A stretch of 64,000 nt of DNA from JANQHS01 sp965267505 (GCA_965267505.1 OZ254081.1:2976001-3040000), one strand, 5' to 3'; counted from the stretch's first letter, positions 54,163-63,171 are shown. Numbers and translations are program-made. Notes: a model not told the origin generated them from the sequence alone.

Positions 54163-54930
54163 GTGAAAGAAATACTAATCTTTTTCATCTGCCATTGGTA
54201 CCTGAGTCTGTTCTTTCAGACCTTCTTCCATCACAGATATGCCTCGCATCAACAATTCACCATGTCGAAAGGCTGGGAAAAGGTATTCTTTTTCCTTTCC
54301 TGGATATTTCAGGGTTCAAACTATCTGAGCCCCTATGGATATGGAATTATGCATAGGATGCATCATGCATTTGCGGACCAGCCGGATGATCCCCATAGCC
54401 CTAAATACGATGCAAACCTTTTCTCTATGATGTGGAAAACCAAGGTTATTTATACAGGCATTGCAAGCAAAAAATCTGAAGTAGATCCAAGATTTACTGA
54501 TAATGTTCCCGAATGGAATTGGTTTGACCGATTTGCCAGGTCATGGCCTTCAAGAATATTCTGGGGAGCCCTTTATGTACTTTTCTATTGGCATTTTGCC
54601 ACTGAATGGTGGATGTGGCTCTTACTTCCCGTTCAATTTCTTCTTTCTCCGGTTCACGGAGCTATTATCAATTGGTTCGCACACCTATATGGATACAGAA
54701 ACTTTGAGGTAGGGGATACAAGCAAGAATTTTCTTCCCTTTGATTTCTTGATGCTTGGAGAAAGCTATCATAATAATCATCACAAACATGCTCAGGATCC
54801 TGATTTTGGCTATAGATGGCATGAGATTGATCCTACCTATTACGCAATACGTTTATTTGCCAAGCTGGGAATCATAAAACTTAAAAAAGGTAAGGTGGTA
54901 AAAATGGAACCGGTAAAATCGGCAGCTTAG
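54163..54930 (+). CDS. Membrane fatty-acid (acyl) desaturase
   Basis: A 255-residue membrane di-iron desaturase. The three His boxes are present: HRYASH (His24 to His29), HRMHH (64-68) and HNNHH (203-207). It is a short member of the delta-9 acyl-lipid/acyl-CoA group with four spans. The start is GTG 54163. An intrinsic terminator follows its stop by 19 bases. The double-bond position cannot be fixed by sequence. Confidence 0.9.
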   Translation: MKEILIFFICHWYLSLFFQTFFHHRYASHQQFTMSKGWEKVFFFLSWIFQGSNYLSPYGYGIMHRMHHAFADQPDDPHSPKYDANLFSMMWKTKVIYTGIASKKSEVDPRFTDNVPEWNWFDRFARSWPSRIFWGALYVLFYWHFATEWWMWLLLPVQFLLSPVHGAIINWFAHLYGYRNFEVGDTSKNFLPFDFLMLGESYHNNHHKHAQDPDFGYRWHEIDPTYYAIRLFAKLGIIKLKKGKVVKMEPVKSAA

Positions 54931-54949
54931 GCCAGTTTATATTATTTTG

Positions 54950-54974
54950 AAGGGGTGAAATCACCCCTTTTTTT
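54950..54974 (+). terminator. Intrinsic terminator overlapping the next gene's start
   Basis: AAGGGGTGA (54950-54958) pairs with TCACCCCTT (54961-54969) and is followed by a T run. It is well placed to end the desaturase gene. The GTG start of the outer-membrane protein gene (54955-54957) is inside the left arm and its first codons make the right arm and T tract. Confidence 0.85.
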
Positions 54975-55743
54975 ATGCCTTATTCTTTCTTCGATCTATT
55001 GTTATGGGCAAAGGAGTGATCAGATCAGGTCTTCCAGGCCAGGAGCTTCAAACGTCCCATATGCAGTTGGAAAGAAGATTCTTCAATTCCAGAGTGGATT
55101 GATCTATAGCAATGTCGACTGGATAAACCCGAACTACACCCTCGAAGGCTTAACCTTCGGAATACAAGGACGTTATGGATTGTTTGAAAAAGTTGAATTG
55201 AGATCTTCAGCCTCCTGGTCATCCGAGAGTATTCTTTCTCAAGGTGAAAGCTTTAGATTGGGTGGGATCTCATTTTTAAATCTTGGTACGAGGATAAACT
55301 TCATCGATCGAAATGGAGAATCACCTTCCCTGGGATTGGATGCGGAGATTAGGGTGCAAAACATTGGTCCGCCCGAATATCAAGTTGATCAGCCGGCCCC
55401 CAGAGTGCTGGTTCTTTATAACATGCCCCTTTTAAAACACTTTCTACTCACTACTAATTTTGGGCTTACCTGGGACAACTTTAACGATCATCCATTTGGT
55501 TCATATACTTTGAATCTATCAACTAATCTTGGGGATGAATGGTCGGTATTCATAGAATCTTATGCGAGCTTATTTGCAAATACCGACGGATCTAATTTCA
55601 ATGCAGGAGCTGCATATCTCTTAAACAAAGATCTCCAGCTGGATTTATTTTTCAATTACTATGGAATACATGGCTATCCACGAGGCTGGGGCCTAAATGG
55701 GGGTATTTCGTGGAGATTGGACCTTCAAAAAGAACAATCCTAA
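54955..55743 (+). CDS. Outer-membrane barrel protein (phenol-degradation MetA-like)
   Basis: A 262-residue exported protein. The signal peptide MKSPLFLCLILSSIYCYG leads into about 12 amphipathic strands, a layout like the MetA-pathway/transporter OMP family (GLTFGIQGRYGLFEKVELR, RLGGISFLNLGTRINF). The only start that preserves the signal peptide is GTG 54955, which sits inside a terminator hairpin; any later start would remove the basic n-region. The stop is one base before the convergent mscS stop. Cargo unknown. Confidence 0.72.
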   Translation: MKSPLFLCLILSSIYCYGQRSDQIRSSRPGASNVPYAVGKKILQFQSGLIYSNVDWINPNYTLEGLTFGIQGRYGLFEKVELRSSASWSSESILSQGESFRLGGISFLNLGTRINFIDRNGESPSLGLDAEIRVQNIGPPEYQVDQPAPRVLVLYNMPLLKHFLLTTNFGLTWDNFNDHPFGSYTLNLSTNLGDEWSVFIESYASLFANTDGSNFNAGAAYLLNKDLQLDLFFNYYGIHGYPRGWGLNGGISWRLDLQKEQS

Positions 55744-55744
55744 A

Positions 55745-56587
55745 CTAAAGCTTCCCTGATTTAATGTGAAGATCTCTTTGAGGGAAAGGAATCACAATTC
55801 CATTTTCTCTAAAAAGCCTATCAATATTGGTTCTTATATCGCTTTTGATAAATTCTACCTCAAATGTAAGGTCAGAATAAAACAACAAGTCAAAGTCGAG
55901 AGCCGAATCACCAAAGCCTTTAAAACGGGCCACAGGCTTTTTCCTTTCTGATACCTTAGGAACATCCTTGGTGGCTTCAACTAACAACTCCTTTACCAAT
56001 TCAACATCAGATCCATAAGCAACTCCGACCTGAACGGCAAACCTTGTCAAGCGAGTATTATGACTCCAATTGATCACACTATCATTAACCAGTTTGGAAT
56101 TTGGGATCAAAATACTGATCTCATCCCTAGTTGAAATCAGCGACACTCTCATGTTAATCTCCCTTACACGGCCTACGGTCTTATCTTCCAGCTCTATTAC
56201 ATCACCTTCCTTTACACTTCCTTCGAACAATAGAATGATACCTGAAATAAAGTCATTGAAGGTCTGCTGAAGGCCTAATCCAACACCTACCAACAGAGCT
56301 GCTGAACCTGCAAGGAGGAAAGTGATCTTAATGCCCACGATATCAAGGGCATATGCTATGGAGACCACCCATAAAAAGTAAATAATGATCTTGCTAATTG
56401 AGCTGGCTCTTCCTTCATCAAAGCGACCCTTTTTTACTTCTCTTTTGAAGAATCTTCGGACAATGATTATCGCTAGCCTCAAAACAAAAAAAAGAATGAG
56501 CACCGATAGGATCTCAAAAGGAGTGATGACGAAATCTCCAACCTTTATCAACTCAAATTCAAGTATGTTGGTGATCTTTTCTCTCAT
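55745..56587 (-). CDS. Small-conductance mechanosensitive channel (MscS family)
   Basis: A 280-residue MscS channel: N-terminal spans, the pore helix with VGVGLGLQQTFNDFISGI, then the beta domain FEGSVKEGDVIELEDKTVGRV and the C-terminal alpha/beta vestibule. The helix pattern of Gly/Ala packing residues is intact. It opens under membrane tension to release solutes. Divergent from the endonuclease gene. Confidence 0.93.
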   Translation of the reverse strand: MREKITNILEFELIKVGDFVITPFEILSVLILFFVLRLAIIIVRRFFKREVKKGRFDEGRASSISKIIIYFLWVVSIAYALDIVGIKITFLLAGSAALLVGVGLGLQQTFNDFISGIILLFEGSVKEGDVIELEDKTVGRVREINMRVSLISTRDEISILIPNSKLVNDSVINWSHNTRLTRFAVQVGVAYGSDVELVKELLVEATKDVPKVSERKKPVARFKGFGDSALDFDLLFYSDLTFEVEFIKSDIRTNIDRLFRENGIVIPFPQRDLHIKSGKL

Positions 56588-56650
56588 GGTTTGAGTATAC
56601 TTGTTTTGTTATTTGTCTTACGGATAAGTACCACTTCAAAAGAACAAAAA

Positions 56651-57706
56651 TTGAAATCAAAAATCGGTTTAAGTGCCTTAACGGCAATAATACTTTTTAG
56701 CCTTCGATCCATAGGGCAAATCCCGCCAGGTTATTACGACCCCGTTGAGAATTTGTTTGGGGATACCTTGAGGTTTGAGTTATCAAAAATCATAGATGGC
56801 CACCAGGCACAAAGTTATTCCAGTCTTTGGAGCCATTTTTCAAACACCGACAAGAAATCTGATGGAACGGTTTGGGACATGTACTCTGATCAACCCGGAG
56901 GAATGCCCAGCTATACATTTGCCTTTTTCTCCGATCAATGTGGGAATTACTCCGGGGAAGGGGATTGTTACAATAGGGAACATTCTTTTCCAAGAAGTTG
57001 GTGGGGCGGAAGCACTGGGACCCCAATGTACACCGACTTGTTCCATGTGGTGCCTAGTGATGGGTATGTAAATGGTAGAAGAGGAAACTTACCCTATGGA
57101 GAAACAAGCAATCCGAATTGGACCTCTTCCAACGGAAGCAAAAAAGGAAGTTCTTCCTTCCCTGGTTATTCTCAGGAAGTGTTTGAGCCCATCGATGAAT
57201 ACAAAGGAGACTTTGCAAGAGGATATTTCTATATGATGACCAGGTACTACAATAATATTTCAGGATGGTCAAGCGACATGTTATCAGGAAATGATCTTTC
57301 CTCATGGGCAAAAGACCTTCTTTTACAATGGCATAGAAGTGATACAGTATCGATGAAGGAGATCAATAGAAACGAAGAGATCTATTCCATACAACAAAAT
57401 AGGAACCCCTACATTGATCATCCTGCCTATGTTGAATTGATATGGGGAGATAGCACCATTAATTCAATAGCTGACCTAAAGCAGAGAGAAAGGCCTAAGG
57501 TTCTGGTGACCAATGGACAAATATCTATCAGCTCGAAAAACCTGGAGTCGGAATACCTTCTAAGAATTTGGAATCTCCAAGGAAAGGAGCTACTCAAAAG
57601 GAAAATTAAAGGACAAGAGTCCATTTTTTTCCGGTATTCAGGCCCGGTTATCGGAAGTCTTAAAACAAAAAACCAAGCTTTTAACTATAAGTTGGTAATC
57701 CCCTGA
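56651..57706 (+). CDS. Exported endonuclease I
   Basis: A 351-residue secreted nuclease of the endonuclease I (EndA/NucM) family. The core motif CYNREHSFPRSWWGG has the catalytic His (His111), followed by DLFHVVPSDGYVNGRRGN. A TTG at 56651 is preferred: it starts a normal signal peptide (KSKIGLSALTAIILFSLRSIG). The frame is open from a TTG at 56591, but that would put a second hydrophobic stretch first. About 70 residues after the nuclease domain are beta-rich and could be a degenerate sorting domain; no YPNP-type motif is seen. Confidence 0.87.
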   Translation: MKSKIGLSALTAIILFSLRSIGQIPPGYYDPVENLFGDTLRFELSKIIDGHQAQSYSSLWSHFSNTDKKSDGTVWDMYSDQPGGMPSYTFAFFSDQCGNYSGEGDCYNREHSFPRSWWGGSTGTPMYTDLFHVVPSDGYVNGRRGNLPYGETSNPNWTSSNGSKKGSSSFPGYSQEVFEPIDEYKGDFARGYFYMMTRYYNNISGWSSDMLSGNDLSSWAKDLLLQWHRSDTVSMKEINRNEEIYSIQQNRNPYIDHPAYVELIWGDSTINSIADLKQRERPKVLVTNGQISISSKNLESEYLLRIWNLQGKELLKRKIKGQESIFFRYSGPVIGSLKTKNQAFNYKLVIP

Positions 57707-57715
57707 ACTACCATA

Positions 57716-59071
57716 CTAATTGTAGTAAGCACCGAAGATAATCATCATCTCGTCTGTGCTTAAAAGGCCAAATCCCAAGGTGCGGTTGGTATTATTGTCA
57801 TAGATGGCTTCACCTCTCAGGCCTTCTCCAGGATTCAAGGAGATAGGCGGTTCATACCTCATTAATGGAGGATGCTCCCAATCATCGGTATAATAAACTA
57901 GTTCTCCATCACGGTTTCCTCCTTCAATGAAAATCCGAAATTCTAACATATGCTGGTGTGCATGTGAAGTCAGAAGAAATACTTCCCTTGAATCATTGAA
58001 GTAATACTTTGAGGTCAGGGTGCTTACCCGATTCGGGGGCAGTTGAAAATTTTGATTGTTTAGAAAGAGGTTCTTGGCCTCATGCGTTACTTCCGACTTG
58101 TCTATGGTGTGGAGATTTACATACACCTCTCCAGTAACCGTATCTGAAGTGTAATTCGCATAATGAGAGTTAAAGTCCAATGCCTTGTTTGCGGGGATTT
58201 TAAGGGCTACTCCTTGAGGAAACCTATAGTCACTTACCCTTAATTGAGTACCAAAGACATAGACTTGATTTAAAATTGAGATTGCCGTTGGAATATTCAA
58301 TCCACCCACTGGGTCATGGAGATCCCTGATCTTATTTAATTCAGGTAGAGAGGTTCCGGGTGCAAAATCATATAGTATGAAGTGATGGCTCCCTTTTCTC
58401 ATGACTATTTCAATTCTGGTCACATAGAGGTCTTCATTGTTATTCAGAGATTGGTATTTAAATATCTCCCTCTCAAAATTTGGAATCACTTCAAAGGGTT
58501 CTAGGTGGAGTTGAATTCCGTTTGTCGGAGGGAAGGGGGCAGCAAAGGAATCACCAGGGAAAGTAAACCTCGTGGAATCATTTAGTATTTCTTCATTGAC
58601 AACTTTGCCCTTTTTTGGAGCTCCTTTAATGATCCACTGACGGATGAATTCAAGCTCGCCATTAGTCAAGGGAGGTAGATTCAGAGGCATCAACTCACCA
58701 TATTCAGGGTGGTCGGAGTAAAAGTGTTCAAAATTTGGAGCGTTAATTTTTTCCCACAAGAATGAATTAGTCAGGGACGGGAGGCCGTTTGTTCCTAATC
58801 TTACCAACCTTGCATCCCTTGCTGATTGATTCTTCGGTTCAACATTTACCAACTGATCATAAGCTTCCTCAGGAGTTAAAACAAGGCCAGATTGTAAAGC
58901 AAAGGTATTTCCAGCTGTATGACAGGAAACACAATTCTGCTGAAAGATCCTGTTGTTGATTATATCCCAGGATGACTCACCACTTGGAGTAGGGGGGTCA
59001 TTTGATTCATCATTTGGAGCACAATTCCAAAGAACTATAGCTAAAAGGAGAAGAAAACACCTTGATATCAT
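57716..59071 (-). CDS. Lipoprotein fusing cytochrome c to a copper type II monooxygenase-like domain
   Basis: A 451-residue lipoprotein (lipobox LWNC, Cys17). Residues about 33-155 are a cytochrome-c-like domain with CVSCH (47-51) and a likely distal Met in GELMPL (Met128). Residues about 185-451 match the two-domain copper fold of peptidylglycine/dopamine monooxygenases: KGSHHFILYD (His229, His230) and His303 for one copper, HAHQH (His370, His372) and Met442 or Met443 for the other. A C-type heme directly linked could deliver electrons. The substrate is unknown. It lies between endonuclease I (convergent) and a hydroxyproline gene. Confidence 0.78.
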   Translation of the reverse strand: MISRCFLLLLAIVLWNCAPNDESNDPPTPSGESSWDIINNRIFQQNCVSCHTAGNTFALQSGLVLTPEEAYDQLVNVEPKNQSARDARLVRLGTNGLPSLTNSFLWEKINAPNFEHFYSDHPEYGELMPLNLPPLTNGELEFIRQWIIKGAPKKGKVVNEEILNDSTRFTFPGDSFAAPFPPTNGIQLHLEPFEVIPNFEREIFKYQSLNNNEDLYVTRIEIVMRKGSHHFILYDFAPGTSLPELNKIRDLHDPVGGLNIPTAISILNQVYVFGTQLRVSDYRFPQGVALKIPANKALDFNSHYANYTSDTVTGEVYVNLHTIDKSEVTHEAKNLFLNNQNFQLPPNRVSTLTSKYYFNDSREVFLLTSHAHQHMLEFRIFIEGGNRDGELVYYTDDWEHPPLMRYEPPISLNPGEGLRGEAIYDNNTNRTLGFGLLSTDEMMIIFGAYYN

Positions 59072-59115
59072 ATCTCAAAGAAACAGCATTTTATGAGAAG
59101 ATTATACCTAAGTGC

Positions 59116-60120
59116 TTAGGATAGAAGGAACCCCAGGCCTTGGGGATCATTGCTATCAAGAATAAATTTATGATCACCAGTTTTGAATGCTCTTCCTTTA
59201 ATGATGGGAATGACGGCATGAAAGCCGAAATAATCTATTTCCTCTTTAACTAAGACCTCAAAGTTTGCTCCCGTGATACTCTCGATCTGAATAGATTGAC
59301 CAATTTGAATCTCCTTTCTTGAATAATGGATAGCCGCCCTTCCGCTAACCCCTGTTCCTGTAGGACTTCTGTCAATTTCTCCATTTGCGAAAACACATAC
59401 ATTTTGACTATGTCGCTTTCCCTCTTTTTCTTGAACAAAGATTACTCCATACAAAAAGGATAATCTTGGATCCTCAGGATGATTGATTTCGGCTGATTCA
59501 GATATCTTTTTCTTGATTTTCATTCCGAGAGCTCTTATTTCGGAAATATTTGTTTTTGAAATGTCCGCTTTCAAATACTTTGAGGAGACATATGCATAAT
59601 AAGCACCGCCAAATGCCAAGTCATATTCGATTTCGATTTCGTTTTTAAGTTTGACCCTATTGCCCAATGAAAGGACATAAGAGGGCACATTTTGAAATGA
59701 AACCGTTAGCTCCTCTTCATTTAATTCAAAATTGACTTTTACTTGGCCTGCTGGAACATCAAGCACAATTCCACTCTTTTTTTCTTCTGCATTCAGCTGA
59801 CCTGATTCAAAAAGGTAGGTGGAATAGGCAATAATTGCGTGACCGCACATGCTGCTATAGCCTTCGTTATGCAGGAATATCAAGCCGCACTTGGAATCTG
59901 GCAACTCATTCTCTACCGGTAAACAAGCATACATATCATAATGCCCTCTAGGCTCGTGGATCAGAAAAGTTCTGAATTGATCATAATGTGTCTTTAGTTC
60001 TTCGATCTGATCCAGGATTTTCTTAGAGCTTAATGGAGGAAATCCTGATATAATGATTCTCAGCGGCTCACCGCCAGTATGATAGTCAATGGTACGAATT
60101 TCCTTAGGAAGGTGGTTCAT
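59116..60120 (-). CDS. Trans-3-hydroxy-L-proline dehydratase (proline racemase family)
   Basis: A 334-residue proline-racemase-fold protein. Cys92 (SSMCGHAIIA) is kept, but the second catalytic residue is Thr254 (DRSPTGTGVSG). In characterised members, the Cys/Thr pair marks trans-3-hydroxy-L-proline dehydratase, which makes 1-pyrroline-2-carboxylate, instead of the Cys/Cys epimerases or racemases. The pyrroline-2-carboxylate reductase that would finish the route is not nearby. Divergent from a binding-protein gene across 43 bases. Confidence 0.85.
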   Translation of the reverse strand: MNHLPKEIRTIDYHTGGEPLRIIISGFPPLSSKKILDQIEELKTHYDQFRTFLIHEPRGHYDMYACLPVENELPDSKCGLIFLHNEGYSSMCGHAIIAYSTYLFESGQLNAEEKKSGIVLDVPAGQVKVNFELNEEELTVSFQNVPSYVLSLGNRVKLKNEIEIEYDLAFGGAYYAYVSSKYLKADISKTNISEIRALGMKIKKKISESAEINHPEDPRLSFLYGVIFVQEKEGKRHSQNVCVFANGEIDRSPTGTGVSGRAAIHYSRKEIQIGQSIQIESITGANFEVLVKEEIDYFGFHAVIPIIKGRAFKTGDHKFILDSNDPQGLGFLLS

Positions 60121-60163
60121 TGTTTCTTAAGCCTAAATAATCATATTTTGGACCAAAAAAAGC

Positions 60164-60970
60164 ATGATAATCAACAAACTGATTCTAAGAATTTGCCTTG
60201 CCATAACTCTGGCATCGAGTTTTTCATTTTCTAATGCCCAGGAGTATGTCAATAAGATCCTTGATAAAGGGGTTCTTAAGGTGGCAATGACCGGAACGCA
60301 ACCTCCGTTCTCGGTTGTCTCCAAATCAGATGAATTGATTGGGTACGAAGTGGATATTGCCAACTACCTGGCTAATTCTTTAGAGGTTGATTTGAAGATT
60401 GTTAAAATGGAATTTTCGAAACTTTTGGGTGCGTTGGAAAAAGGACAGGTTGATATGGTGATGTCTGGGATGACAATTACCCCCCAGAGAAATAGCAAGG
60501 TCGCATTCGTTGGGCCCCATATGATAGCCGGCAAGTCAATTTTGACCAAATCTGATGTATATGCTAAAACAAGAAATCCTTCTGAAATCAACACCTCAGG
60601 TGTAAGGGTTGCGGCACTGGGGAGTTCGACCAGCGAAGACTTTGTCAAGGGCTTTTTACCTAAAACCACCCTTACCACCGTATCTGATTATGATGAAGGC
60701 ATCAAATTGGTAATCGATGGCAAAGTGGATGTTTTGGTTGCTGATTACTCGATCTGTGCATACTCGGTTCTTATGTATGAGGAGCAAGGGTTAAAAACCC
60801 TTGAGAACCCCCTGACTATAGAACCATTGGGAATTGGTCTTCACCCAGGAGATCCATTGTTGATCAATCTGGTAGAAAACTTTCTATTAAATCTGGAATT
60901 GTCGGGGACTTTAAAAAGAACAGAGCAGAAGTGGTTTGAAGATGGAGGTTGGCTACTTCAGGTAAAGTAA
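60164..60970 (+). CDS. Periplasmic amino-acid-type substrate-binding protein (SBP family 3)
   Basis: A 268-residue protein with a signal peptide ending near residue 25 (FSNAQ) and the family 3 binding fold: VLKVAMTGTQPPFSVV, GYEVDIANYLANSLEV, KGQVDMVMSGMTITPQR and a C-terminal helix ending KWFEDGGWL. These bind amino acids or related small acids. No permease or ATPase genes adjoin it, so it may serve a distant ABC system or a signalling role. Being divergent from trans-3-hydroxyproline dehydratase suggests, but does not prove, a link to hydroxyproline. Confidence 0.85.
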   Translation: MIINKLILRICLAITLASSFSFSNAQEYVNKILDKGVLKVAMTGTQPPFSVVSKSDELIGYEVDIANYLANSLEVDLKIVKMEFSKLLGALEKGQVDMVMSGMTITPQRNSKVAFVGPHMIAGKSILTKSDVYAKTRNPSEINTSGVRVAALGSSTSEDFVKGFLPKTTLTTVSDYDEGIKLVIDGKVDVLVADYSICAYSVLMYEEQGLKTLENPLTIEPLGIGLHPGDPLLINLVENFLLNLELSGTLKRTEQKWFEDGGWLLQVK

Positions 60971-60978
60971 TCCAGCTT

Positions 60979-62013
60979 CTACATTATAACCTTGTTCTTC
61001 GAAACCACAGGTGGTGGTAGCCCGGGGTCATCCAGCATGTGAAGGAGATCTCTTTCTATTGCCCTGGAGATGGAAAACATTGGATTGTCACCGGGAAGGC
61101 TCTCAAAAGGGTTCTCGGTATAATCTCCGATCAACTCCATTACCACAAATATCCAACTAACAAGTACGCTGAAAGGGACCATAAGCCAATCGTACGAAGG
61201 ACCCATTTTTTGAAATTCAGACACTAATCCAAATGGAAGAAGCAGGACAAATATGGCTACAAAGTAATAGCTCACTGACGCATAGGTCCTGGGGAGAGGA
61301 AAATTTTTTATTCTTTCCAGCTTGCCCTGAAGAGTAAAGAACTCTGTGATACTTCCTTGCATAACCATGTGCCTGAAATCTTCAATTAATTCTAATTCCC
61401 TCAGGTCCTGGAGGCTTTTTGATTGGGCGTGTATCAAACTGGTTGCCTTGTTGGGGCTATTTTCCAGCGAGCTCTGATCTTCTTTGGATAGATACTTGTC
61501 ATTCACCTCTTCAATACTTGGAATATCGAACATGGCCATGACTCGTTTGATCCTTTGCTTTGCCAATCTTTTTACTCCCCAGTTCCCCATTAAATGTTCC
61601 CATTCTCTTGGTTGCAGCAACTGATTCCTTAAATGGTATAGCCAGGCAATATGCCTGTGGATCATTTTCTTTTTCCATTGTTCTACTTCAACCGAACGTC
61701 CTTTCTCTTCTGAGAAAAATTCCGAAACGAAATGGCTTATCTGAGATCCAAACGCCCGGCTGGAATTAACAATTCCACCCCAGATCTTTCGAGCTTCCCA
61801 AGCTCGGTCATAAGCAGAATTGTTCTTGAAGCCCACATAAAATGAAACTGCTATACCAACAAGGCTTACGGGTAACCAAGGAATGGTCAGAAATGTCCAA
61901 TTCAAATATTCATGTGAAGAAAAGACCAAAACGGAATAGACCGTAAGGTATGTGAAATGAATCCAGGTTCTGCTTAATAAAGATTTAAAACTAAATATCC
62001 TTTCTACCAGCAT
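60979..62013 (-). CDS. Bestrophin-like ion channel, copy 3
   Basis: A 344-residue bestrophin-family membrane protein. SAYDRAWEARKIWGGIVNSS follows the second span, and NPFESLPGDNPMFSISRAIE is the C-terminal signature, somewhat changed (Phe-Ser-Ile for the usual Thr-Thr-Ile-Cys). A longer central region (about 110-210) distinguishes it from the other two. It starts at ATG 62011-62013 and is divergent from the AI-2E-family gene. Confidence 0.88.
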   Translation of the reverse strand: MLVERIFSFKSLLSRTWIHFTYLTVYSVLVFSSHEYLNWTFLTIPWLPVSLVGIAVSFYVGFKNNSAYDRAWEARKIWGGIVNSSRAFGSQISHFVSEFFSEEKGRSVEVEQWKKKMIHRHIAWLYHLRNQLLQPREWEHLMGNWGVKRLAKQRIKRVMAMFDIPSIEEVNDKYLSKEDQSSLENSPNKATSLIHAQSKSLQDLRELELIEDFRHMVMQGSITEFFTLQGKLERIKNFPLPRTYASVSYYFVAIFVLLLPFGLVSEFQKMGPSYDWLMVPFSVLVSWIFVVMELIGDYTENPFESLPGDNPMFSISRAIERDLLHMLDDPGLPPPVVSKNKVIM

Positions 62014-62067
62014 CTTATTTCTTGAGATTTAATGTTCTGTTATCTTTACTAATCTCCAAAGGAAAAA

Positions 62068-63171
62068 ATGAAAGGCGAAAATCAAAACCAAAATAACCTG
62101 GAAAACAACCCTCAAAATTCAAGAAGTTTCCAAAGTTTCATGGAGACCATAATCAAGGTAAGCCTCGTGTTGCTCTTGGTATTCATGTGTTTTCGGATAC
62201 TCAAACCATTTGTTCTAATTGTGGTCTGGGGATTGGTAATCGCAATAATGATTTCCCCCCTTTATAATTTTATCCTTACAAGGATAAAAGGACGAAAAAA
62301 ATTGGCGGCCTTTCTGACCACTTTCGGTCTAGTGGCTGTTTTGGTTTTTCCAGCGGTCTTTTTAACAGATTCTTTGTTAACAGGTGTGTCCTCAGTAAGG
62401 GGCTATTTAACGAGTACAACCTCCTATGTCCCTCCTCCAAGCGAAGGAGTAAAAAGTTGGCCTTTGGTGGGAGAAAAGCTACATGATTCATGGTCGCATG
62501 CCTCGGAAAACCTTTCGGACTTCTTAAAACAATATAGAGCACAATTACGATCCGCCGGTGAATGGCTACTATCTACGGCAGGAAGAACAGGCGTAGGAAT
62601 TCTTCAATTCTTGTTCTCCATTATTATCTCAGGGTTTTTCCTTGCCAATTCACAGTCTGGGAATGTATTTGCAAACCGGGTGGGAAACAAACTGGCCGGG
62701 GAAAAAGGACTAAAAATGGTTCGAGATGCCGAATCTACCATACGAAGCGTAGGAAAAGGGATCATTGGTGTTGCCCTCATTCAGTCATTCCTGATTGGGG
62801 TAGGGCTAATAATTGCGGGGGTCCCTGGTGCGGCTCTATGGGCATTGATCAGTCTTTTTCTTGGGATCATTCAAATCGGAACCCTACCTGTGGTGATTCC
62901 TGTAATCATCTATGGTTTTTATACCATGTCAACCACAGGTGCGGTGATCCTTATGATCTGGTTAATTCTTGTTTCTCCTTTGGACAACATTCTCAAACCA
63001 ATCTTCCTAGGAAGAGGAGCACCCGTTCCTATGCTGGTGGTATTTCTTGGAGCGATAGGTGGATTTATCTCATTCGGGATAATTGGCCTTTTTCTAGGTG
63101 CAGTGTTGCTTTCTTTGGGCTATCAGCTCTTACAGCTATGGCTAAGTGGAGAGAGTTCTCATGAAGCCTAA
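62068..63171 (+). CDS. AI-2E/PerM-family transporter
   Basis: A 367-residue membrane protein with about eight spans, of the AI-2E exporter (PerM/TqsA) family. The C-terminal motifs GVPGAALWALISLFLGIIQI, PLDNILKPIFLGRGAPVPML and GAIGGFISFGIIGLFLGAVL are typical. Members export autoinducer-2 or act as ion:proton antiporters; which applies is not clear. A purine-rich GGAAAAA lies just before the ATG. The stop abuts the convergent DksA-like stop. Confidence 0.9.
   Translation: MKGENQNQNNLENNPQNSRSFQSFMETIIKVSLVLLLVFMCFRILKPFVLIVVWGLVIAIMISPLYNFILTRIKGRKKLAAFLTTFGLVAVLVFPAVFLTDSLLTGVSSVRGYLTSTTSYVPPPSEGVKSWPLVGEKLHDSWSHASENLSDFLKQYRAQLRSAGEWLLSTAGRTGVGILQFLFSIIISGFFLANSQSGNVFANRVGNKLAGEKGLKMVRDAESTIRSVGKGIIGVALIQSFLIGVGLIIAGVPGAALWALISLFLGIIQIGTLPVVIPVIIYGFYTMSTTGAVILMIWLILVSPLDNILKPIFLGRGAPVPMLVVFLGAIGGFISFGIIGLFLGAVLLSLGYQLLQLWLSGESSHEA

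Noticed and set aside
56796..57071. 91-codon frame overlapping the endonuclease I gene
   Set aside because: Out-of-frame shadow of the conserved nuclease core.
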